A stretch of 64,000 bases of DNA from positions 45,882-109,881 of the forward strand of contig JBBQHB010000004.1 in assembly GCA_038323575.1 (NCBI GenBank), read 5' to 3'. A program made the position numbers and the translations under genes. This DNA comes from CAINVV01 sp038323575. GTDB lineage: Bacteria > Bacteroidota > Bacteroidia > Bacteroidales > Prolixibacteraceae. The notes beneath the pieces are model-generated. The model did no database searches and was not told where the DNA came from. It saw only the letters and a program-made list of their open reading frames with translations. Shown one piece after another: positions 28,975 to 37,185 of this stretch (positions are counted from its first letter, which is position 1; the number at the start of each line of letters is the position of its first letter).

Positions 28975-29874
28975 ATGATAAAAATTGCCAATGCTCCCTG
29001 TTCCTGGGGAGTTCTCGAATTTGACCTGGAGGGGAAAGCCGCCGGTTTCGGGCAGGTACTTGACGAAATCAGCGAAACCGGCTACCAGGGAAGTGAATTG
29101 GGTGACTGGGGTTTTATGCCTACGGTCCCTGCCGGGCTGAAAGGCGAACTTGAAAAGCGCCGGCTTTCGATGGTTGGTGCATTTGTTCCGGTATTTCTGA
29201 AAGACAGGTCCAGACATGCAGCAGGCGCTGAAGCTGCTGTCAAAACAGCAAAGCTGATGGCTGACGCAGGTTATACGGAAGCATTTATCATACTTGCCGA
29301 CAACAATGGCAGTGTGCCTCAGCGTACTGAGAATGCAGGAAGAGTAACTCCTGAAATGGGATTGTCGGCCGAAGAATGGAAAATATTTGCCGAAGGGGCC
29401 GATTTTATTGCCAGCGAAGTCAAAGCGGAAACCGGTTTGCGTACAGTATTTCACCACCACTGTGCGGGTTATGTCGAGACTCCGACCGAAATTGAACAGC
29501 TTATGGAGCTGACAGATCCTTCACTGGTTGGTCTGGTGCTGGATATGGGACATTATAAATTCGGCGGCGGAGATCCCTTGACTGCACTGATCAAACACAA
29601 AGAGCGGATCTGGCATATTCATTTCAAAGATTGCCATTCCGAAATTGCATCCCTATCAAGAAAAGAAGGTTGGGATTATTTCAAATCAGTAGGCAGCGGC
29701 GTATTTTGTGAACTTGGCAAAGGTTCTGTCGATTTCCCGGCAATCGTAACCGAACTGAAAAACCAGAATTACAACGGCTGGATTGTCGTCGAACAGGATG
29801 TCCTTCCGGGGATGGGTAATCCAAAAGTATGTGCCCAAAGAAACAGGGAATACATTCAATCTCTTGGATTATAG
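28975..29874 (+). CDS. iolE: Myo-inosose-2 dehydratase
   Basis: 299 residues from the ATG before IKIANAPCSWG. An earlier in-frame start at 28936 adds 13 residues of poor fit. IolE removes water from scyllo-inosose to give the diketone used by IolD. The xylose-isomerase-like TIM barrel shows IolE landmarks: ANAPCSWGVLEF, FHHHCAGYVETPTEIEQL, LVLDMGHYKFGGGDP, and IWHIHFKDCH, which supply the metal ligands. The end (YNGWIVVEQDVLPGMGNP) is also typical. A repeat-filled 169-bp gap separates it from iolG. Confidence 0.9.
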   Translation: MIKIANAPCSWGVLEFDLEGKAAGFGQVLDEISETGYQGSELGDWGFMPTVPAGLKGELEKRRLSMVGAFVPVFLKDRSRHAAGAEAAVKTAKLMADAGYTEAFIILADNNGSVPQRTENAGRVTPEMGLSAEEWKIFAEGADFIASEVKAETGLRTVFHHHCAGYVETPTEIEQLMELTDPSLVGLVLDMGHYKFGGGDPLTALIKHKERIWHIHFKDCHSEIASLSRKEGWDYFKSVGSGVFCELGKGSVDFPAIVTELKNQNYNGWIVVEQDVLPGMGNPKVCAQRNREYIQSLGL

Positions 29875-29886
29875 GTCAAATATGTC

Positions 29887-29965
29887 CCCTTCGACAAGCT
29901 TCAGGGACCGGTACCTTAATTTATTCATTTTCCTTCAACCCTTAGACCCTTCGACGAGCTCAGGG
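29887..29965. repeat. Two CCCTTCGAC-n-AGCTCAGGG palindromic repeats
   Basis: CCCTTCGACAAGCTTCAGGG (29887-29906) and CCCTTCGACGAGCTCAGGG (29947-29965) lie in the iolE-iolG gap. Related copies are at 61584-61603 and, more degenerate, at 63054-63074. This is a short palindromic repeat of the kind found iterated in many bacterial genomes. It may form an RNA hairpin inside the operon transcript. Confidence 0.75.
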
Positions 29966-29990
29966 CAATGCAGCCAAGGGTTCGGAAACA

Positions 29991-30035
29991 ATTCAAACAA
30001 TTCAAACAATTCAAACAATTCAAACAATTCAAACA
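29991..30035 (+). repeat. Five tandem copies of a 9-bp unit in front of iolG
   Basis: ATTCAAACA is repeated exactly five times with no mismatch, ending 8 bp before the iolG start codon. It covers the place where the ribosome would land. Slipped-strand changes in copy number would alter the leader length in 9-bp steps. It could modulate translation of iolG. Confidence 0.85.
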
Positions 30036-30043
30036 AATAAACT

Positions 30044-31057
30044 ATGAAGAAACTCAAACTTGGTGTAATCGGAACGGGCAGGATAGGCAAGGTCCACATT
30101 GCAACACTCGTACAAAATGTTCCGCAGGCTGAAGTCGTTGCTGTTGCAGATGTAAATCTGGCCGGAGCAAAGGAAGTCGCCGGTAGCATGGGTATTTCTT
30201 CTGTCTACAGCAGTTACACAGATGTGATCAACCATCCGGATGTTGAGGCAGTGGTTATCTGTTCGCCTACGGATACGCATGCTCAGTACATAGTGGAGGC
30301 AGCACAGGCAGGAAAACACATTTTCTGTGAAAAACCTGTAGACCTCTCATTGGCAGTTATTCAGGGTGCCCTGGATGCAGTTGCCAAGGCAGGGGTAAAA
30401 CTGATGGTGGGTTTCAACCGCCGCTTCGATCCCAATTTTGCCAAGATTAAACAATTGGTGGTTGACGGCAAAATCGGTGATCCGCACATCCTGAAAATAA
30501 CCTCTCGTGATCCTGCCCCGCCGCCGGCCGAATACAGCGCAGTATCAGGAGGTATGTTCATGGACATGACCATCCACGATTTTGATATGGCCAGGTTCAT
30601 TGTCGGAAGCGAAGTGACAGAAGTGTACGTGAAATCGGCTGTGTTGGTGGACGAAGCAATCGGAAAAGCAGGTGATGTGGATACTGCCATCATCACCCTG
30701 ACATTTGCCAACGGTGCGATCGGAGTGATTGACAACAGCCGGAAAGCGGTTTACGGTTACGACCAGCGGGTTGAAATTTTCGGTTCTAACGGTATGGCCT
30801 GTGCCGACAACAACTATCCCGAAAACCACCGCTATTTTGCCGGAGACGGCATACACGGATCCTTGCCATTGAATTTCTTTATGGACCGTTACCTCGAAGC
30901 CTATGCCAATGAGATGAAAATCTTCTGTGAGGCGGTTATCAACAATCTTCCCCTGCCGGTATCCGGCGATGACGGGTTTAAATCTGTTGCGATTGCTTTG
31001 GCAGCAAAAAAATCGGTTCTGGAAATGCGTCCGGTAAAAATATCCGAAGTCTTGTAA
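30044..31057 (+). CDS. iolG: Inositol 2-dehydrogenase (Gfo/Idh/MocA family)
   Basis: 337 residues. It oxidises myo-inositol to scyllo-inosose with NAD+, the first catabolic step. The N-terminal Rossmann motif is GVIGTGRIGKVH. The family motif is EKPVDLSL (Lys catalytic), and the substrate-side catalytic block is GGMFMDMTIHDFDMARFIVG (Asp/His). GFNRRFDPNF and the C-terminal YANEMKIFCEAV are typical of IolG. It is the last gene of the operon and is preceded by the 9-bp repeat tract. Its order (last, after a gap) suggests partly separate expression. Confidence 0.93.
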   Translation: MKKLKLGVIGTGRIGKVHIATLVQNVPQAEVVAVADVNLAGAKEVAGSMGISSVYSSYTDVINHPDVEAVVICSPTDTHAQYIVEAAQAGKHIFCEKPVDLSLAVIQGALDAVAKAGVKLMVGFNRRFDPNFAKIKQLVVDGKIGDPHILKITSRDPAPPPAEYSAVSGGMFMDMTIHDFDMARFIVGSEVTEVYVKSAVLVDEAIGKAGDVDTAIITLTFANGAIGVIDNSRKAVYGYDQRVEIFGSNGMACADNNYPENHRYFAGDGIHGSLPLNFFMDRYLEAYANEMKIFCEAVINNLPLPVSGDDGFKSVAIALAAKKSVLEMRPVKISEVL

Positions 31058-31101
31058 CCATTCAATCAGCTATAAATGATAAATATCCTGATTAATAGAA
31101 G

Positions 31102-31266
31102 AGACTGTTTAAATTTGTCCGACTATAAGATGCCGGAGGCATCATATGTTTATAGAAGGTTGCTGAGGTCCATTATGCGACCCCAGGGTCGAACGTTCTC
31201 CAAATATTGCCTTTCTATAATCATGTAATCCCTCCAGGATTAGAAGAAACAAAATTTAAACAGACT
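31102..31266. mobile_element. MITE-like palindromic element
   Basis: About 165 bp bounded by inverted CTGTTTAAATTT (31105-31116) and AAATTTAAACAG (31252-31263). Each arm then carries a GATGCCGGAGGCATC-like / AATCCTGGAGGGATT-like block and a TTTATAGAA / ATTATAGAA block in mirror order. The centre is CGACCCCAGGGTCG, itself a palindrome. There is no coding capacity. The design fits a non-autonomous miniature element, although no clear target duplication is visible. Confidence 0.6.
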
Positions 31267-31336
31267 AAGCAAATATTGAATAGTTTAACTACGAACAAAA
31301 AGAAATAGCCTACCTCTTTAGCTAACAGGTATTTGA

Positions 31337-32023
31337 TTAGTCCTGCCTGAACATGTGATCCAGCAAATTTTGTTTGCACGACTCAGACATAGCCAGTTTA
31401 TGCGATCCAATATGGACTGAATTACCTTCAATATGGTTAATTTTCAAGATATTGACAAGGCTGGTCCGGTGCACTTTCTGAAACGGGAAGGCTTTCAGTT
31501 TTTCCTCCCAGCTTTTTAACGTTCCATGTACAACAAGCTTATTATCTGCACAATAAATGGAAACATAATCACCACAGGCTTCTACGAACAAAATATCATC
31601 GACATTGATCTGGTAGATCCGGCGATCTGTTTTGACACTAATTCTGGAAAGAACCGGTGACATGACCCTTGTATTTAACCGCTCCTTGGCTTTGTTCACA
31701 GCCTTGCTGAATCGCTCGAATGAGAATGGCTTCAGTAAAAAATCAACAATCTCAAGATCAAACCCTTCGATGGCATATTGAGGATAGGCAGTGGTAAAAA
31801 TGACCAACGGTGGACGAACCAAGGATCGAAGAAAACTCACACCGGACATTTCCGGCAAATTGATATCCAGAAACATCAGATCTACCTTGTTATGGTCCAG
31901 AAAGGCCTGTGCCGAAAATGCATCCTGAAAAATCCCGCAGCAATCCAACCCGGCACACAACGAAATATTGTGTTCCATAATCGATTGGGCAGCAGGTTCG
32001 TCTTCGATGACGATACAGTTCAT
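31337..32023 (-). CDS. LytTR-family response regulator
   Basis: 228 residues. The receiver domain (residues 1-~115) has the acidic start VIEDEPAA, phospho-acceptor Asp in LMFLDINLPEMSG, FTTAYPQYA and the conserved Lys in LLKPFS. The C-terminal LytTR DNA-binding domain (~125-228) includes IYQINVDDILFVEACGDYVSIY and KVHRTSLVN. It is the last gene of the lipoprotein / kinase / regulator operon. A TAAAGTGA-type element fills the 164-bp gap between kinase and regulator, which is unusual for such a tightly paired system. Confidence 0.92.
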   Translation of the reverse strand: MNCIVIEDEPAAQSIMEHNISLCAGLDCCGIFQDAFSAQAFLDHNKVDLMFLDINLPEMSGVSFLRSLVRPPLVIFTTAYPQYAIEGFDLEIVDFLLKPFSFERFSKAVNKAKERLNTRVMSPVLSRISVKTDRRIYQINVDDILFVEACGDYVSIYCADNKLVVHGTLKSWEEKLKAFPFQKVHRTSLVNILKINHIEGNSVHIGSHKLAMSESCKQNLLDHMFRQD

Positions 32024-32071
32024 TTGCTCATTTAGAGATTAGTTCAAATACTTAATTGTAGCCTTTTTCAG

Positions 32072-32183
32072 CAAGTGACTAAAGTGAACTATAGTGAGCT
32101 AAAGTGCCTAAAGTACTTCGCATCGATATGCATTTGTCAGCAGTCCAAAACTTTAGTTCACTTTAGTTCACTTTAGTTCACTT
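32072..32183. repeat. Dispersed TAAAGTGA inverted-arm element, copy 2
   Basis: The left arm (about 32072-32118) has units such as GACTAAAGTGAAC, AGCTAAAGTGCC and TAAAGTACTT. The right arm (about 32151-32183) has three CTTTAGTTCA units in the reverse orientation. The core differs from copy 1 at 12510-12651, so only the arms are conserved. It sits between the histidine kinase and response regulator genes. Confidence 0.8.
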
Positions 32184-32187
32184 CTTA

Positions 32188-33426
32188 TTAAAGCTCAATC
32201 TTCAATTCCAACCTGAAAATACCATCCTTACCCCCGTATCCAAAGGAATACCGGTTGGGATAGATCAAATTTAATCGTTTTTCTACATTATTGATCCCTA
32301 TTCCTCCACTTTCAGCTTCACCATTCTTTTCCCTCAGTGCGATGGTATTTTCGGCTTTAAAAACCAGTTGATTACCCTTAAATCCGATAAACAGTTCAAT
32401 TTTGCCGGCCTCTATACCTTTGCCATGTTTGAAACAGTTCTCGGCCAATGGAAGGAGCAGCAGAGGGGCAATCTGTTTGTTGGTGAAATTTCCTTCCATT
32501 GTTAAAAGTACAGGCGTAATTTCGGGATCGACCCTTGCCTTTTGCAACTCAACATAGGTTCTGATAATCTCCACCTCTTTCTCAAGGGCAACGTACTCAC
32601 TGGCAGTATCATAAAGCACATAGCGCAGAAAATCGGATAGTTGCAATATTACATCCTTTGTTTTTTTGTCGTTTTTGGATGCCATTGAATAAATGGTATT
32701 CAGGTTGTTGAAAAGGAAATGGGGATTAATCTGTGCTTTCAGGGCAGAGAGTTCATTCCGGGCTTTATCACGGTTGGCAATCAGCATTGAGGCGTATTGC
32801 CAAACAAGGAATACGACTGTTGTAAATACGATGTAAATACCGACTATCACTACCAGCTCCCAGACATGGAAATAGGAAATAAAATAAAGATTGGGGAGAA
32901 TCCGGTCAATTACGTAATTAAAGAACGAATAATTGATGATGGCGGCAAAAGCCGTAAGTCCTGATACTGCAAGGAGGTAAATACTGAACCTGCCGACCTT
33001 CAGGTATTTATTTACGAGTACCTGCAGGTTGAAATAGACCGCAGCCGCAATCGACAGGTGAAAAACTACTGCATACATAAATCCCGAAAGGAAAAAATCA
33101 GTAAAAAGGGAAATTTCATCCTCATGGGCTTCAGGCTGAAAGAAAGCAAACACAAGGTATAAAACCGGAATAAAAAAGAGGATAGTGACGGAGATTTTAA
33201 GCCATTTACGGGCATTCCTGATCAACCATATAAACGGCATCAGACAGTACAGGTAAAACAGGAAATTCAACAAAACCAGCTCAGTCCAGTAATCCTGAAG
33301 CCCCTTGATGAAAGCTGAAGACTCAACTCCGGGATTAAACAATATATTCCAGGCATTAACGGAGAGGATCCAGAATAATAAATGCATGGCTGTGATCACC
33401 TGTTGTCTGTATTTTATAATTTTCAT
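32188..33426 (-). CDS. LytS-type sensor histidine kinase
   Basis: 412 residues. About six hydrophobic segments occupy residues ~10-215. The cytoplasmic kinase region follows: phospho-acceptor His in LKAQINPHFLFNNLNTIYS, then the ATPase part with LLLPLAENCFKHGKG (N box) and GIGINNVEKRLNLIY (G box). This is the HPK8/LytS-class His_kinase domain that pairs with LytTR regulators, and its partner gene is downstream. There is no extracytoplasmic sensor domain. The signal is unknown. It starts 8 bp after the upstream lipoprotein gene. Confidence 0.92.
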   Translation of the reverse strand: MKIIKYRQQVITAMHLLFWILSVNAWNILFNPGVESSAFIKGLQDYWTELVLLNFLFYLYCLMPFIWLIRNARKWLKISVTILFFIPVLYLVFAFFQPEAHEDEISLFTDFFLSGFMYAVVFHLSIAAAVYFNLQVLVNKYLKVGRFSIYLLAVSGLTAFAAIINYSFFNYVIDRILPNLYFISYFHVWELVVIVGIYIVFTTVVFLVWQYASMLIANRDKARNELSALKAQINPHFLFNNLNTIYSMASKNDKKTKDVILQLSDFLRYVLYDTASEYVALEKEVEIIRTYVELQKARVDPEITPVLLTMEGNFTNKQIAPLLLLPLAENCFKHGKGIEAGKIELFIGFKGNQLVFKAENTIALREKNGEAESGGIGINNVEKRLNLIYPNRYSFGYGGKDGIFRLELKIEL

Positions 33427-33433
33427 GGCTCTT

Positions 33434-34168
33434 TTAGTTTATTCGGTTTAACTTCAGCATGGCAGGCTGGTCCGCCCAGTCAATAAAACGCGGTTCCCTG
33501 GCATAACGCTCGATCAGTCCTGTTAATTGTTCTGAACTGCCGGTCAGCAGCAACCTGCCGGCATCACTGACCCATCGGTAGCTTACCCTTACCCGCTTTT
33601 CTTCAATCATCCCTTTCATGTATTCAGCTCCCAGCCACGAAAATTCCGGCTGTTGGTCCCGGATAACAATCCTTGCCAGGGTATGAATCCTGAAATAACT
33701 CTCAATAGCTATTCTGCTCTTTTCCAAACCTGAATTTTCTATGGGCATAAAATCGGCATAAAGGTCTTTGTTGACCCGGAAAAGGACCATTTTAAATTGG
33801 TAAAGGGATGAATCTGCACTGGTTCCAATCAATTTTACCGTGTAAAAATTCAAAGGCTTGTAGGTGACAGAATCTTTTCCGCGAGTTGTTTTAACCGTCT
33901 CCTTGGAGATGCGTCTTTCAATTTCCCATACGGATGTGGTGTCCGTGAGTTTCCAGACATCATTTTCATCATTTTTCCCATCCTTTCTGGAATTTTGGGT
34001 TGTCTTAATAAGCAATGGTGACGCCGACCAGGCTCCTTCCATCTCAGGAACCAAAGTGATATTTTTATCCAGGTAAAATGGATTCAGGGAACAAATCATA
34101 AAAAAATCGGTGCATCCCGACAGCAGCAGGATTGTTCCGATTGTAATCATTAATCTTGGCCTCTTCAT
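33434..34168 (-). CDS. Putative lipoprotein upstream of a LytS/LytTR pair
   Basis: 244 residues with a clear lipobox (ILLLSGCTDFF, Cys19). The mature part is beta-rich. It includes NITLVPEMEGAWSAS, VWKLTDTTSVWEIERRI, NFYTVKLIGTSADSSLYQFKMVLFRVNKDLYADFMP, HTLARIVIRDQQPEFSWL and a C-terminal LTGSSEQLTGLIERYA. I do not recognise the family by name. It is the first gene of an operon with the kinase 8 bp downstream, so it may supply or modulate the signal sensed by that system, or be its target. This is inference from position. Confidence 0.75.
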   Translation of the reverse strand: MKRPRLMITIGTILLLSGCTDFFMICSLNPFYLDKNITLVPEMEGAWSASPLLIKTTQNSRKDGKNDENDVWKLTDTTSVWEIERRISKETVKTTRGKDSVTYKPLNFYTVKLIGTSADSSLYQFKMVLFRVNKDLYADFMPIENSGLEKSRIAIESYFRIHTLARIVIRDQQPEFSWLGAEYMKGMIEEKRVRVSYRWVSDAGRLLLTGSSEQLTGLIERYAREPRFIDWADQPAMLKLNRIN

Positions 34169-34268
34169 TTCGCTGAGTTTTTAAATTATGGAAATAAAGA
34201 TAGGCGGGATTATTCCATCAGAAAAATTTATTCGATCAATGCCCGTTTATTTTCGATGGATGAGGAAA

Positions 34269-34814
34269 TCAGGAGGAAATTAATGTAGTTTTCAATCTTT
34301 TCTGCTCCGATTTCCTAATTGGCCTAATGTTCCAGTATCTGAAATTTCTGCCTTTTAAGTCTTTATCGTAGCTAATCGTAAAGCCAAGGAAGCTAAAGCC
34401 TTCCTTCCTTGCCTCTATCTGCCGGGTCTTTGTCTCATTGCGCATTAATCCCATTCGATTTAGCAAACTTTTAAGCTTTTCTATCACCTCTTTTGGTAAA
34501 GTCTTTCCCATTAACACAAAGTCATCGGCATACCTAACTATTTTAATTCCGTATTTCCCAAACAGGCTTCTGGTGTTGTTTACTATCCTGTCTATCAGGT
34601 GGAAGTAAACATTGGCAAGAAGTGGTAATGTTACTCCGCCCTGTGGCGTTCCGGTACGATTGTCTTTTCCACTCTTGTTCTGACCATCCCGATAAACAGG
34701 TGCTTTCAGCCATTTATTGATCAGCTTTAGTATCCTTGGGTCGGTTACACGTTCCTTCAAGGCTATTTCAAGCTTGGCGTGTGGTATCTTAATCGAGACA
34801 CTTAATGGAATCAT
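34269..34814 (-). pseudogene. Group II intron reverse transcriptase/maturase fragment
   Basis: 181 residues. The central RT blocks are intact: GTPQGGVTLPLLANVYFH and the catalytic RYADDFVLMG, followed by KTRQIEARKEGFSFLGFTISYD. The usual ~420-600 residue protein is cut at both ends. The N-terminal finger region (RT0-RT3) and the C-terminal maturase/HNH parts are missing, and a stop lies just upstream of the present start. No domain V-like intron RNA was found nearby. It is a dead remnant. Confidence 0.8.
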
Positions 34815-34865
34815 TTTGGCCAGGTGTGTAAGGAATAATAAGTTTTTCTAGTCAGACTTGAGCAT

Positions 34866-34911
34866 AATAAAAGACTATGTTGTCTTTTATTCCAAATTAG
34901 TTGTACCTTTG
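34866..34911 (+). promoter_or_regulatory. ric promoter with overlapping palindromic operator
   Basis: AATAAAAGAC (34866-34875) and GTCTTTTATT (34882-34891) are perfect 10-bp inverted repeats with a 6-bp spacer. TTG at 34880-34882 and TACCTTTG at 34904-34911 match the Bacteroidota -33 and -7 elements with a 21-bp spacer. The palindrome therefore covers the -33 box, which suits repression or regulated activation, for example by a nitrosative-stress regulator. The regulator is unknown. Confidence 0.6.
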
Positions 34912-34939
34912 CTTCAATAATTCTAAATAATGACTTATT

Positions 34940-35635
34940 ATGGAACAGATTAATTATAGTGAATTGTCACTTGGCGAGATAGTTGCCAATGATTTCAGGT
35001 CGGCATCGATATTCAAAGATGCCGGATTGGATTTTTGCTGCGGAGGTAAAAAATCGCTTCAGCAGGCGTGCGAAGAAAAGAGTTTAAAACCGGAACCAAT
35101 TGCAGCATTACTTCTTGAGCTCCAAAATCAACCGATTGATGCGTCTAAAGATTTCAATACCTGGGATTTGGCTTTCCTGACCGATTACATTGTCAATACC
35201 CACCACAAATATGTTTTGAAAGTTTTACCTGAATTGGTATTTTACACTGGTAAAATTGCTTCGGTTCATGGCTCAAACCATCCTGAATTAGTTGAAGTGG
35301 CCGATTTGTTTTCGAAAGTAAATACTGAACTTTTGCAGCATCTTAAAAAAGAAGAGGAAGTTCTCTTCCCGGCTATAAAAGAGGCTTTGAGAACCAATTC
35401 ACCGGAGGCAAGAAAAACTATCGCCTCTGAAATCAGCAGGATGAGCGGCGAACATGAATTTGCCGGAGGGGCAATCGATTTTATTAATGAATTAACAGGA
35501 AATTATGCGGTTCCGGAAGATGCCTGCAACACCTACCTCGTTACGATGAAACTCTTGAATCAATTTGAAGATGATCTGCACATTCATGTACACCTTGAAA
35601 ACAATATATTGTATCCGAAGGCCCTTTTGTTGTAA
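34940..35635 (+). CDS. ric: Iron-sulfur cluster repair di-iron protein (Ric/YtfE/ScdA)
   Basis: 231 residues. The N-terminal DUF542 (ScdA_N) domain has LGEIVANDFRSASIFKDAGLDFCCGGKKSLQQAC. The hemerythrin-like four-helix bundle carries the di-iron ligands in YIVNTHHKYV, VHGSNHPEL, LLQHLKKEEEVLFPAI, MSGEHEFAG and HVHLENNILYP. From family knowledge it restores iron-sulfur clusters damaged by nitric oxide or oxidants. It is followed 55 bp later by a DUF438-hemerythrin-PAS gene on the same strand, which is likely to be a co-regulated partner. Confidence 0.92.
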   Translation: MEQINYSELSLGEIVANDFRSASIFKDAGLDFCCGGKKSLQQACEEKSLKPEPIAALLLELQNQPIDASKDFNTWDLAFLTDYIVNTHHKYVLKVLPELVFYTGKIASVHGSNHPELVEVADLFSKVNTELLQHLKKEEEVLFPAIKEALRTNSPEARKTIASEISRMSGEHEFAGGAIDFINELTGNYAVPEDACNTYLVTMKLLNQFEDDLHIHVHLENNILYPKALLL

Positions 35636-35690
35636 CCGTGAAGTTTTATCCGGAGAATGGTTAACTTTATCATTCTCAGATTAGCCTCCC

Positions 35691-36896
35691 ATGTCGGAAT
35701 ATATTGACAACCATACCAGCAGAACGGTAGCACTTGCAGCGTTCGCCCTTCGTTTGATCCGGGGTGAAAATGGTAAAATGCTGATTGAGCAGTATTCACC
35801 TGTAATTGAATTGGTCACTCCTGCAGATGCCATGCAGGTTCTCGACAAATTATTGACGGAGGGACTCGCCACTGAAACAGTCAAAGCCAACACAGGAAAG
35901 ATTATCAATGTTTTCTTTAAGTCTTTAAGCGCCTTCCAATGGGCAAAACCCGAAGAAGGGCATTTTATCTATTACCTGATGCGCGAAAACCGGGAGGTTG
36001 AGCAATTGATGGCTGAAATAAAAGCGGTCACCAAAATCTATTTTAAAGGTTCCGATTCCGGACAGGAAAACCTTATACCCAGGTTCCGTTCGCTTGTTGA
36101 GCAGCTGAAACAGTATGAACTGCACTACATCAAAAAGGAGATTATCCTGTTCCCATACCTTGAAAAAGCCTTTCCGCAGCACCGGTGTCTGCAGCTGATG
36201 TGGTCGTTTCACGATGATTTCCGCAAGAGTTTAAAGCTTCTCGGAAAGATACTCCTTTCGGAAAATCCGGATAAAAACTTGCTAAACAAGGAGCTGGGCA
36301 GATTGTTCTTTGTTGTACTTCCTGTCATCTTCAGGGAGGAGCAGATCGTGTTCCCGGTTGCTATGAATGTTATTCCCGAAGAGGACTGGGAGGCCATGAT
36401 GCAGCAAAGTTTCGAAACAGGATGGTGTTATATAGCTGAACCTGGCCGGTCTGAGAAGGAAGCGATAACCGGTTTGGTCCCGGGTGGACTGGTTAGTCTG
36501 GGAACCGGATCTCTTTCTGCTGAACAAATCATCCTGATGCTCGAAAACCTTCCGGTTGATATCACTTTCGTGGATGAAAACGATGAGGTGCGCTATTTCT
36601 CCGGGGCGAAGCATCGGATATTTCCGCGTTCACAAGCCATTATCGGACGAAAGGTACAGAACTGCCATCCGCCCGAAAGTGTCCATGTGGTCAATGAGAT
36701 TGTAAATGCCTTCCGCAGCGGAAATAAGGAGCAAGCAGATTTCTGGATACAGATGAAGGGCCATTTTGTCCATATACGCTATTTTGCCTTGAGGAATGAG
36801 TTCGGCACTTACATGGGCACCATCGAGGTGAGTCAGGATGTGACAGACATCCGTGCTTTAAACGGAGAACGCAGACTGCTGGATTGGAAACAGTAA
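35691..36896 (+). CDS. DUF438-hemerythrin-PAS domain protein
   Basis: 401 residues. Residues ~25-95 resemble DUF438 (LIRGENGKMLIEQYSPVIELVTPADAM...LLTEGLATETVKANTGKIINVF). Residues ~95-235 form a hemerythrin-like bundle (GHFIYYLMRENREVEQLM, YELHYIKKEIILFPYLEKAF, WSFHDDFRKSLKLL, FREEQIVFPVA). Residues ~285-395 are a PAS domain (ENLPVDITFVDENDEVRYFSGAKHRIFPRSQAIIGRKVQNCHPP ... GTYMGTIEVSQDVTDI). Such proteins are proposed sensors of oxygen, nitric oxide or redox state. No output domain is attached. Pairing with ric suggests a stress-sensing role. Confidence 0.88.
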   Translation: MSEYIDNHTSRTVALAAFALRLIRGENGKMLIEQYSPVIELVTPADAMQVLDKLLTEGLATETVKANTGKIINVFFKSLSAFQWAKPEEGHFIYYLMRENREVEQLMAEIKAVTKIYFKGSDSGQENLIPRFRSLVEQLKQYELHYIKKEIILFPYLEKAFPQHRCLQLMWSFHDDFRKSLKLLGKILLSENPDKNLLNKELGRLFFVVLPVIFREEQIVFPVAMNVIPEEDWEAMMQQSFETGWCYIAEPGRSEKEAITGLVPGGLVSLGTGSLSAEQIILMLENLPVDITFVDENDEVRYFSGAKHRIFPRSQAIIGRKVQNCHPPESVHVVNEIVNAFRSGNKEQADFWIQMKGHFVHIRYFALRNEFGTYMGTIEVSQDVTDIRALNGERRLLDWKQ

Positions 36897-37185
36897 TGCC
36901 GGATGAACAGTTGTCATGTCTCCGGCTAAGTTATTTATTGGTTGACTTTCAATGGGAAAAGGATACTTTTTGGAATTAAAAAAGGAACATTTTGTGGTGC
37001 ATTGTCAGTTCCTTTTCACAGCCATGTATTTGCCTAAATAAATTGTAAGGAAGAAATTAAGATACCTCTCGGGGTCATTTTCCGGAGATTATAATTCCCG
37101 GCACGAACTTCAGCCCTTTACTGTATACCCGGCAAGGCGTTTCATCCGCGGTATTTCCATTTTTCCCAAAACGCTCAGAACGTGT

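Noticed and set aside
29783..30040. 85-residue plus-strand frame across the iolE end and the 9-bp repeats
   Set aside because: It is out of frame with iolE and made of repeat-derived NNSNNS residues. Not a gene.
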